DNA from: Planctomycetota bacterium
Lineage (GTDB): Bacteria; Planctomycetota; UBA1135; UBA2386
DNA length: 64,000 bases
Direction: 5' to 3'
NCBI GenBank assembly: GCA_020638695.1
Contig: JACKIB010000001.1
Coordinates: 713,513-777,512 of the forward strand
A program made the translations under genes and the position numbers. This document shows positions 50,101 through 57,352 of the stretch, piece by piece. Each line of letters starts with the position of its first letter. Position 1 is the stretch's first letter. The notes beneath the pieces are model-generated. The model was not told where the DNA came from. It searched no databases and was given only the letters and a program-made list of their open reading frames with translations.

Positions 50101-52422
50101 CTGCTGGCGGCGATTCGGCAGGACCTGCACCTGCGCAGCGATCCCGCGCCGGATCCGCCATCCGAGATCGAGTACGCGCTGTTGTTCTTGCACCGCATCG
50201 GGGCGGTCGTGCTGCACAAGGGGTTCGCGGTGTTTCGGCAGGCGATGATCCTGCGGGTGCCCGAGAGTCCGGGACGGCGGAACTACACCCGGGACGACTA
50301 CCTGCCGTTGGCTGAACACCAGAACGAACGCACCGTCCAGATCCACACCATGCACGAATTCGCCCAGCGCATGGAGCGGTCCCCCGCCGATGGCCTGCGG
50401 TTGCTCGACGACTACTTCCGGCTGCCGCGGGACGTGTTTCTGGATCGCCACTTCAAGAAGCGGCGTGCCGAGCTCGAGCGGGCCACCAGCGCCGAGTCGT
50501 GGCGGAGGATCGTCAAGGGGCTCAGCGCGGAACAGCGGGAGGTGGTCACGGCCAACGAGAACGAGTCCCTGCTCGTCTTGGCCGGACCCGGCTCGGGCAA
50601 GACCCGGGTGGTAGTGCACCGCTGCGCATACCTATTGCGCGTCAAGCGTGTCCCCGCGCGTGCGATCCTGGTGCTCTGCTACAACCGGAGCGCCGGCCTC
50701 GAACTTCGCCGCCGGCTGCGCGACCTGGTCGGTGACGACAGCGGCGGCGTGTTGGTGCAGACCTACCACGGGATGGCGTGCCGGCTGCTCGGGTGCTCGC
50801 CAGCGGACAGGATCGAGGCCGGGGCGACGCCGGACGTGGCGTTCGTCGAACTCATGCGAGCCGCGGTCGCGCAGCTCGCTCCGGGCAGCTCCGACACGGC
50901 GGCCACCGACAGCGAAGAGCTGCGCGACCGCCTGTTGGCCGGGTTTCGCCACATCCTGGTGGACGAGTACCAGGACATCGACGCGGAGCAGTATCAGCTC
51001 GTCTCCGCGATCGCCGGACGCACGTTGCGCGACCCGGACCGGAAGCTGACGGTGCTCGCCGTGGGCGACGATGACCAGAACATCTACGAGTTCCGCCATG
51101 CCAGCGTGGAGTTCTTGCGCCGCTTCGAGTCGGACTACTCGGCCCGCCGCCTCTCGTTGGTCGAGAACTACCGATCGACCGCGCACATCCTGGCAGCTTC
51201 CGGGCAGCTCATCGCCCAGAACCGCGAGCGATTGAAACGCGACACCCCGATCCGGGTCGACCGCGCGCGACAGCAGGCCGCGCCAGGGGGGCGCTTCGAG
51301 GAGTTGAACCACCCGGCCCGCGGCCGCGTGCAGATCCTCGAGATCCCCGGCATCGCCGGGCAGGCACCGGTCGTGCTCCGAGAGCTGCGGCGCCTTTGGG
51401 CGTGCGACGCGAAGATCACTCCCGAACGCTGCGCTGTCCTGTCGCCAACGCGTGCGCTGCTCGATCCGGTTCGCGCCGTGCTCGAGCAGGAGGGAATTCC
51501 CGTCCGCTACCGCGTCACTGCGGACAAGAGCTACTCGCTGTTCCGCTTGCGCGAAGTTCAGGAGTTCCTGAGCGCAGTGGACGCGGCACCCGTCCCGGTC
51601 GACACGGAGGTGCTGAACGACCTCCTGGCGCGCCTGCGCAGCCGATTCCCGCGCGAGTGCAACGTGGCGCTCGTCGCGCAAACGACCGAGGATTTCCTCG
51701 ACGAGTACCGCGGGTATCCGGATCTCGGGTCGCAGTTGCGCGAGTTCTTCGGCGAGGTGCTGCTCGAGCAGCGGCGCGAGCGCGTGATCGGGTCCGGGGT
51801 GATGCTCGGCACCGTGCACGGCAGCAAAGGAGCCGAGTACGACCACGTGATCCTGCTCGACGGTGGCTGGAGAGGTCGCAATCACGATTCTCCGGAACAA
51901 CGGCGCCGGCTGTACTACGTGGGCATGACGCGAGCCCGAGAGACGCTGACTCTGATGCACTGCAGGCCGGGCGGGGCACCCTGGATTGCCACATTCCGAG
52001 GTGCGTCGTTCCATCGTTCCCGAGTCGAGGTCGCGACGTCTACCGGGTCCGCGCCGCAGTTGCGGTGCGAGCTCCTCAGCCAGGCAGACATCGCCCTGTC
52101 CTTCGCCGGACGGGTTTCCCACCACGCGGAGATCGAACGCGCGCTCGAGGACGTCGCGACCGGCGATCGCTTGAACATGGTGGTGAACGATGGCGGTGTG
52201 TTCCTCGAGACCGCCGGTGGCGTGCGCGTGGGCGCGCTGTCCAAGGCTGCGGCTCGACGTTGGCGGCCTCGCGCCGAGCAGGTGCGAGAGGTGCGTGTGG
52301 CAGCGATCTTGGTGCGCCACCGCTCGGATGAAGCCGATGGGTTCCGAGTTCGTCTGCGCCGAGATGCCTGGCAGGTCGTGGTGCCCGAGATTTGCTCTTG
52401 CGAACACAGCCAGGGCGAATGA
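47194..52422 (+). CDS. Exonuclease-like / RecQ helicase / UvrD helicase triple fusion
   Basis: A 1742-residue DNA-processing protein. Residues 1-135 look like a DEDD 3'-5' exonuclease: FDLELDG (Asp 11, Glu 13), FGHNVLWHDLPWL (Asp 65), then HALVKDYKLVRDAVNDPVGDSR supplying the last His/Asp. Residues about 255-270 hold CHRPGCGWC (three Cys). Residues 290-650 are a RecQ-type SF2 core: GGGKS (320-324), DEAH (422-425), QEVGRAGRDG (613-622). A 450-residue region without familiar RQC/HRDC features follows. Residues about 1105-1630 are an SF1 UvrD/Rep core: GPGSGKT (1131-1137), DEYQD (1257-1261), VGDDDQNIYEFR, GTVHGSKGAEYDHVIL and YYVGMTRARE. All motor residues seem intact. It stands alone; repair or defence is inferred. 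The next gene-like sequence is an IS256 scrap. Confidence 0.93.
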   Translation: MTDSELGLGFDLELDGLGRLSAVGAILGDAEFRRSRVDRSLALQDLDAFAAPAEFVFGHNVLWHDLPWLRKHAPELRLLEKPVVDTLVLSTIAFAEHPYHALVKDYKLVRDAVNDPVGDSRISARVLHDARQRLRKLAAAEPRFVRVLRSLGARGLASISPQASAGFALAFETITAPATDLDTDLDTLLADRSCATARQALLPFAKQPPDLQLDLLFVVAWLRVGGTPDALSPSVVMPWVRRRFPKVAELLHALRDVPCHRPGCGWCVRMHDAVRQLTRWFGYPDFRPTPTLTADGRPAQRAIVDAGFADRPLLALLPTGGGKSLCFQLPAIQRYLRRGCLTVVISPLQSLMHDQVDSFVRKTNADCAVALTGRLTPPERRAALDAIRSGHAGILYVSPEQLRNSTFHRAIAFREIGAWVFDEAHCLSKWGHDFRPDYLYAARFIREFSAEQGVACAPIVCVTATAKPEVRDEILLHFRSELGQELQYFDGHQPRQNLTLRVEAASGAAKVTRVREIVAEQLALHPTGSVLIYTATRRGAEELAALLEVPGIPAEAFHAGLDVPSKKAVQERFLSGESRVVCATNAFGMGIDKPDVRLVVHFDIPGSLEAYVQEVGRAGRDGQPAEAVLLFAPDDIELQFRFAAASRLDLRDLRGVLKRVRHLARPARIAGAHEEVREAICTSGEILQDEGLAERIDPNDRNAPTRVVTAIAWLERGKFLFRDENATSVFQGRPLVASLDLAEEKLRALNLPGRKAAAWKAILRRLMNADSDEGLVSDDLLGLPEVVGVVNTSHAPTAGRWILRTLLEMQKARLLSSGLQMTAFLRHGVAGASRPALDHAASLEMEILAILREQEPDPEPHRSYPLRLRSLSQALATRMGTAPLLQMQKVLGSMADRAAHAGSRAAGLRLRFTASDHCQVEVRGTWDQVFDTARRRHRVAHVCLQVLHDRLPDAQMRGASLLVEFTLEQLLAAIRQDLHLRSDPAPDPPSEIEYALLFLHRIGAVVLHKGFAVFRQAMILRVPESPGRRNYTRDDYLPLAEHQNERTVQIHTMHEFAQRMERSPADGLRLLDDYFRLPRDVFLDRHFKKRRAELERATSAESWRRIVKGLSAEQREVVTANENESLLVLAGPGSGKTRVVVHRCAYLLRVKRVPARAILVLCYNRSAGLELRRRLRDLVGDDSGGVLVQTYHGMACRLLGCSPADRIEAGATPDVAFVELMRAAVAQLAPGSSDTAATDSEELRDRLLAGFRHILVDEYQDIDAEQYQLVSAIAGRTLRDPDRKLTVLAVGDDDQNIYEFRHASVEFLRRFESDYSARRLSLVENYRSTAHILAASGQLIAQNRERLKRDTPIRVDRARQQAAPGGRFEELNHPARGRVQILEIPGIAGQAPVVLRELRRLWACDAKITPERCAVLSPTRALLDPVRAVLEQEGIPVRYRVTADKSYSLFRLREVQEFLSAVDAAPVPVDTEVLNDLLARLRSRFPRECNVALVAQTTEDFLDEYRGYPDLGSQLREFFGEVLLEQRRERVIGSGVMLGTVHGSKGAEYDHVILLDGGWRGRNHDSPEQRRRLYYVGMTRARETLTLMHCRPGGAPWIATFRGASFHRSRVEVATSTGSAPQLRCELLSQADIALSFAGRVSHHAEIERALEDVATGDRLNMVVNDGGVFLETAGGVRVGALSKAAARRWRPRAEQVREVRVAAILVRHRSDEADGFRVRLRRDAWQVVVPEICSCEHSQGE

Positions 52423-52472
52423 CATCCGTGTTCCCGGCGCCCGCATCGTGCAAGTGTCGGCCCCGCCCCATG

Positions 52473-52655
52473 GGATATGGTCCAAGGAGAGCCAGGAGTG
52501 GAGCCGACGCTCGCTCTCAGGCAAGCATTACGTCTACCTCTGGGTCGACGGCGTGCACTTCAACGTGCGGCTGGGGGATGATCGCCAGTGCATCCTCGTG
52601 GTCATGGGAGCCACAAAGGATGGCAAGGAGGAGCTCGTCGCCATCGCCCCCGGGG
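52473..52655 (+). pseudogene. Fragment of IS256-family transposase
   Basis: About 60 codons resemble the middle of IS256/Mutator-type transposases: WSKESQEWSRRSLSGKH, then YVYLWVDGVHFNVRLGDDR, then ILVVMGATKDGKEELVAI. The Asp of WVDG is the first catalytic DDE residue. Both sides stop resembling the family abruptly: upstream the frame runs in from the end of the helicase gene, downstream it turns into PGDPHRIRTAD. No inverted repeats found. The remaining 270 bases to 52929 carry nothing I can assign. Confidence 0.78.
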
Positions 52656-52929
52656 ATCCACACCGAATCCGCACCGCAGATGCCGGCCCGCCATTCCCGG
52701 ATCAACAACCGCCAATCCACCCACTCGACCCCATCCCCCACAACAAGCACACCCCCGCCACCCGGCGATGATCGTGCATCCTGGAGCCCAACAAGTCACG
52801 AGCAGGAGCACCAAGAGGCCGGCGGTCGCTCTTGGCGGGTCGGGAGGAACCTCAGGACGATAGCCCGCGGCGGGATGGTCGTGGCGTGGTGGCGATGCGC
52901 AGCCGGCGGCAAGCGAGTTGGACTCCTCC

Positions 52930-55689
52930 TCATAGTCCACGCGTGAGGTCGCTCAGATCCTCCGCGATGAAGCCCTGCTCCGCCAAGGGTCGTCGCAACT
53001 CAGCAGGGATCGAAGCGGAGAACGCAGCCTTCTCGATCTTCCAGGATCCGTACTTCGGGTGCGCGTTCAGGAATCGTTCGACGTGACCGTCGAACGCCTC
53101 GAGCTGACCGAGGAGCTTGCCAGGGCTTCGCTTGCACGTGCCGAATCGGATGGTCTTCGACTCCTCGTCGAGCGCGACCAGGTCGATCTCGGTGTCGCTG
53201 CGATCCCAGAAGCCCTCGACCCGCGCGGTGAGCTGGAAGTCACCCACCGCCTTCCGGCTGCGCTCCTCGTAGAGCTGGGCGACGAGGCGTTCGAGGCCGT
53301 GGCCCTCGGCGCGCCGCAGGCCGTCGTTCGCCTTGTCCACCAATTCGCGCTCGGGGCGAAAGTTGAGGGCCGAGACCGGGCTGTGCAGAGCAGCTAGCCA
53401 GCTGCGCAGGAAGTTGTCTCGGAGGTAGTACCGACCGCGGCGTGCCGAGGGCCTGGCGAAGATCGGCAGGCGTCGCTCCAGCATTCGGTACTTCTCGCGG
53501 AGGACCTTCAGATATCCGCCGACCTGCTCCGCGGTGTCGTTGCTGATCTCCCGGACGTGTGCCTCGATGTCGCCGTTCGTGCATCCTGGGTGTCGGGCGA
53601 CGTACTTCAACACGACGTCGTAGCGGCCGCGAAGTTCGCTCAGGAACCAGTTCTCTGCCTCGCTTCGCAACGGAGACGACGAGCGAAAGAACATCTTGGC
53701 CAGGACAGCTTCTCGATCTTCGCCGAGCACACCCTGCTCGTAGCAGTCGCGGTAGAACTTCGGGACGCCCGCGAAGAGGATGTTGGTACCGATCCGAGGG
53801 TTGCCGAAGCCATCCGCATCCCAGTCCCAGTGGTGCTCGGACGCAGTGGGGAAGTCGAGCGGGGACTGAAGAGCCGGGAAGGTGAAGGTCGGCTTGCCGA
53901 AGTAGTTGTGGCCGAGGATCACGTTGCCCGCCGCGTTCGGTGAGCCATCCGGCGATTCGTTCAATCCGGCACCGATCAGCGGGTTGGTTCCCGCGACGCC
54001 CTGCGCCGTCCGCACCGTCGGCGCCAGCCGGTAGTCATGCTGGCAGCGGAATGGTGCTCCGACCGGCGCATCGATGTAGTTGCGGAACACATCGCGGATG
54101 TAGAGCACGTTCACCGAGCTGGAAGGGTCGGTGTACGGGGCGATGTCGACTCCGGGAACGTACGGTTGTGGCCCCGGCACCGAGGCCGGCCGTGCAGGAA
54201 CGTTGATCTGAAAGCCGGTCAGCGCGTCGACAAACACCACGGCAACCGAATCAAGCACGGCCGGGACCGGCCATACGGGAGTCGCGCCGGCGCCCACGAA
54301 GTAGCGGTATGCGGTCGAACCCGGAAGGGCGGGACCCGTGAAGACCTCACCCCAGACGGTCTGCGCACCCCCGAGGGTCCCCAGCTGGTACGCGTTCGGG
54401 TTGTACGTGGTGGGCACGACACCTCCCGCCATGTCGATGTAGCTGCTCAGTCGGCAGTCATCCCAGTGCACTCCAGCCATCGCGTAGGGACCAACCTGCG
54501 GCGCGGGTGCGATCGTCGGCGGGGGCGGTGGTGGCAGTACCGTGACCTGAGGCCCAAACGCATCCAGGATGTTGTTCAAGATGATCGGTTGCGCTGTTCC
54601 TATGTTGAACGATCCCAGCACCGGTAGCCCAGGAAGAAAGTTCCCCGTGGGATACCGATTCCCGTTCCAGATGGCATAGCTGTAGTCGGTCGCTGGCACG
54701 GTTTTCCACGGATGAATGGTGTTGTTGACGATCAGCGGCCGCGCATTCGGCAAGACCGAAGTCGCCGGCACGGTCGTATCGTCCCACCTGGACTCGATGG
54801 CCACCCCGACGACGGTGTTCACGATGAAGCAGTTCGAGACGATCGGGCTGAAGCTCTGATTGCTGTACTCACCCCCGATGTACACGCCCACTCCCGAGCC
54901 ATTGCCCCAATTGCCCGGGACGCCCGGGACCGATGCTATCGGGAACAGCTGTGTGTTGTTCCGGATCGTGACCCCATCCACGAACGTGTCAGAAAAGAAC
55001 GATGGCGGAAGAGTCGTGCCGATCGGCGCCGGGACGAACGCGATCACGGCGTTGTCGCCGGTGAATCGCTGTTGCGTCGGCACGCGATTCCGTGCGTCGA
55101 AGATGGTGTCCATGGCGGATGTGCCCTGTAGGCACACACCGTGCATCATGCGCACCGGGAAGTCCTCGTCGTTCCAACGCAGCCCGCTGTCGGGGTCCGT
55201 CGCGTTGGTGGGATTCGGCCCGTAGAGCCCCGGCAGGCAGTGGATGATGATGCGCGTGATCCGCTTGTTGCCGGTGATGGTCACCGGCAGGTAGGGCGTG
55301 GGGCTGTTGTTGAAGATGTGGTTGAGGATGTAGGCCAACGCCCCTTCGCCGCGGGTGATGGTCTTGAAGGGGAGCGGGGCCTGGATCAGGTCGCCCTGGA
55401 TTCTGGTGGCGGGTTGCGCCGGGTGGATGCCCAGCGGAAGGTTGAACTGGTTCTTGGCCAGCACGGGGGCCGCGCCGGGAAACCACAGATCCCAACGCGT
55501 CCCGCTCGCACCCTGCGTCTGCACGGTCGGGTTGCCGCGAAACGCCGCCTGATCGTTGCCGTGGATCGGATCCACGTGGATGTGGAACGTGAAGTCCGTC
55601 CGCTGCGCGGCGACCGGCGCCACCAACGCGGCGGCGATGAACAGGCACCCACACCATCCCCGCCACGAACCCGTGCTGTGATCCTTCAT
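52930..55689 (-). CDS. Chimeric gene: secreted beta-helix protein joined to C-terminal half of a DUF234-type ATPase
   Basis: One open frame of 919 codons with two unrelated halves. Residues 1-about 640: signal peptide ending VAPVAAQ, then a parallel beta-helix (FHIHVDPIHGNDQAAFRGNP, TVTITGNKRITRIIIHCLPGLY in short pieces, GVTIRNN, PIVSNCFIVNT), as in planctomycete secreted proteins. From GVPKFYRDCYEQG (about 641, nucleotides near 53761) to the end it matches the second half of archaeal-type AAA+ ATPases with a DUF234 domain: SSSPLRSEAENWFLSELRG, a winged-helix HPGCTNGDIEAHV, LPIFARPSARRGRYYLRDNFL, a nuclease-like DTEIDLVALDEE and TCKRSPGKLLGQL. The P-loop half is absent. GGGAGAAG precedes ATG 55687-55689. 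A cytoplasmic domain behind a signal peptide is unlikely to work. Confidence 0.85.
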   Translation of the reverse strand: MKDHSTGSWRGWCGCLFIAAALVAPVAAQRTDFTFHIHVDPIHGNDQAAFRGNPTVQTQGASGTRWDLWFPGAAPVLAKNQFNLPLGIHPAQPATRIQGDLIQAPLPFKTITRGEGALAYILNHIFNNSPTPYLPVTITGNKRITRIIIHCLPGLYGPNPTNATDPDSGLRWNDEDFPVRMMHGVCLQGTSAMDTIFDARNRVPTQQRFTGDNAVIAFVPAPIGTTLPPSFFSDTFVDGVTIRNNTQLFPIASVPGVPGNWGNGSGVGVYIGGEYSNQSFSPIVSNCFIVNTVVGVAIESRWDDTTVPATSVLPNARPLIVNNTIHPWKTVPATDYSYAIWNGNRYPTGNFLPGLPVLGSFNIGTAQPIILNNILDAFGPQVTVLPPPPPPTIAPAPQVGPYAMAGVHWDDCRLSSYIDMAGGVVPTTYNPNAYQLGTLGGAQTVWGEVFTGPALPGSTAYRYFVGAGATPVWPVPAVLDSVAVVFVDALTGFQINVPARPASVPGPQPYVPGVDIAPYTDPSSSVNVLYIRDVFRNYIDAPVGAPFRCQHDYRLAPTVRTAQGVAGTNPLIGAGLNESPDGSPNAAGNVILGHNYFGKPTFTFPALQSPLDFPTASEHHWDWDADGFGNPRIGTNILFAGVPKFYRDCYEQGVLGEDREAVLAKMFFRSSSPLRSEAENWFLSELRGRYDVVLKYVARHPGCTNGDIEAHVREISNDTAEQVGGYLKVLREKYRMLERRLPIFARPSARRGRYYLRDNFLRSWLAALHSPVSALNFRPERELVDKANDGLRRAEGHGLERLVAQLYEERSRKAVGDFQLTARVEGFWDRSDTEIDLVALDEESKTIRFGTCKRSPGKLLGQLEAFDGHVERFLNAHPKYGSWKIEKAAFSASIPAELRRPLAEQGFIAEDLSDLTRGL

Positions 55690-56037
55690 GTGTGCTTCTC
55701 CCGAACGGTTGCTTGGTGAGCAGGGAGGACGCAGTCGACCGCCCGTTCGTCGCCGAGTCGCGGCGCACTGCGCGCACAACGGATCGTGGTCGTGGCCGGC
55801 ACTTCTGGTCTCCTTGCAGCGTGAACCGGCAGCCAGCGTGAACCGGCAGCCAGCGTGAACCGGCAGCCCTTTCACCTAGCGCTCATACCCGATATCCCAG
55901 CGTGGTCAAGCCCCACGCTCAGGTTTCACTTGTCGTTCTCACGGCAAACGCCGGCGGCGCGCACCGTAAGCCTCGTCAGCACCGTCGAACGAGCGTTTCC
56001 GCTCAGCTTCGCCCGGTCGCCCGGCCCCGGCGCCCAC
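55690..56037. other. Intergenic region with tandem repeat
   Basis: 348 bases between the start of the chimeric gene and the stop of larC. It holds a 17-base triplicate (55818-55868) and presumably the promoter of the chimeric gene. Otherwise unremarkable. Confidence 0.45.
55818..55868. repeat. Three perfect copies of a 17-base unit
   Basis: AGCGTGAACCGGCAGCC is repeated without change at 55818-55834, 55835-55851 and 55852-55868, about 130-180 bases upstream of the chimeric gene. Perfect identity suggests recent expansion. It could act as iterated protein-binding sites or be simple slippage. Confidence 0.9.
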
Positions 56038-57204
56038 TCACCCCCCGACCCCCAGCAACACCGCCACGATCTCCCGTCGACTGCGGCCCGTCTCCCCCAC
56101 CAGACGCCGCACCTCCCCGTCTTCCGGCCGCTGCACCACGCGGCCCGACGGCAGCCGCGCCACCTTGAACTGCACGGCACCCAACGGCGTGTCGCGCACC
56201 TCCTGCCAGCGCTCGAGCACCACGCGTTCCACGCGGCGATACCGCAGCCCGAGCGACGTCGACTCCTCGAGCAGGAACGCGGCGATTGTCTCGCGATGCG
56301 CGGGATCGACCAGCGACGTGATCGACCAACCGGGTCGCCCCTTCTTCATCTGCACCGGGGTCGCGAAGCAGTCAACCGCGCCGCGCGCCAGCACACCGTC
56401 GATCAGGAACGCGAGCTCCTCACCGGTCGCGGTGTCGACCTGCAGCGACAGCTCGTCGAGCACCGACTCCGACGCCTGCGCCACCGCGCGACCGAGCGCG
56501 ATGCGCAGCAGGTTGGGGCGTGCTTCGTCGTCGCGCGTTCCCGCGCCGTAGCCGCAGCGGTCGGTCACCCAGCAGCGGTCGGGTTCGAATGCGTCGACCA
56601 GCTCGCGCAGCAGCGCGGCGCCGGTCGGCGTGGTGCACTCGCCGGCGACGCTGCCGGGACGCGTCGGCACGCCGTGCAGCAACGCCGCCGTGGCCGGGGC
56701 GGGCACCGGCATGGTGCCGTGCGCGCAAGCCACGGTGCCGAAGCCGGTGGTCACGGTCGAACAGGTGATGGACGAGATCCCCAGCAGGTGGCAGCCGAGC
56801 AGCACCGCGACGATGTCGACGATGGTGTCCACGGCACCGACCTCGTGGAAGTGCACCGCCTCGATCGACACGCCGTGCGCGGCGGCCTCGACTTCACCGA
56901 TGCGGCGGAACACCGCGCTCGCGCGTTCGACTACGGAAGCCGGCAGCGCGCCCCCTTGGAGGATCGCCAACACGTCGCTGAGGTGGCGGTGCGGCTGCGG
57001 GGCACCGGGAGGCTCCTCGACCCGGAAGTGGGTGCCCATCAAGCCACCGCGCCGCACCCTCTCGGCGTGCAGCCGGACCCCGTTCAGCGGCAGCGTGGCG
57101 ATTGCGGCCGCGAGCTCGTCGAGCGGCAGGCCGAGATCGAGCAGCGCGCCGACCCACATGTCGCCGGAAACGCCAGAGAAGCAGTCCAGGTGGGCAAGCG
57201 GCAT
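56038..57204 (-). CDS. larC: LarC, nickel-pincer cofactor biosynthesis metal-inserting protein
   Basis: A 388-residue cytoplasmic protein that inserts nickel into the pincer nucleotide cofactor of lactate racemase-type enzymes, using CTP in characterised LarC. It opens with the diagnostic HLDCFSGVSGDMWVGALLDLG. Also conserved are VHFHEVGAVDTIVDIV, GTMPVPAPATAALL, ECTTPTGAALL, DRCGYGAGTRD, and a late MKKGRPGWSITSLVDP. Length is normal. LarA, LarB and LarE are not in the window, so partners must be encoded elsewhere. It starts divergently from the HEAT-repeat gene, 148 bases apart. ATG 57202-57204 fits the family start. Confidence 0.94.
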   Translation of the reverse strand: MPLAHLDCFSGVSGDMWVGALLDLGLPLDELAAAIATLPLNGVRLHAERVRRGGLMGTHFRVEEPPGAPQPHRHLSDVLAILQGGALPASVVERASAVFRRIGEVEAAAHGVSIEAVHFHEVGAVDTIVDIVAVLLGCHLLGISSITCSTVTTGFGTVACAHGTMPVPAPATAALLHGVPTRPGSVAGECTTPTGAALLRELVDAFEPDRCWVTDRCGYGAGTRDDEARPNLLRIALGRAVAQASESVLDELSLQVDTATGEELAFLIDGVLARGAVDCFATPVQMKKGRPGWSITSLVDPAHRETIAAFLLEESTSLGLRYRRVERVVLERWQEVRDTPLGAVQFKVARLPSGRVVQRPEDGEVRRLVGETGRSRREIVAVLLGVGG

Positions 57205-57352
57205 ATAAGGAACGCGAATTGCTCTTCAGCGGCGCGCGGCAGCGGCCCGATGCGAAGTTCGTGTGATCGGCGGAATCCGACTCGCGTATCGTGAGTCGTC
57301 GTACTCCGCGGCATCCTACCGGCCCCGGCCAGCTCCAAGACACCGATCCACC

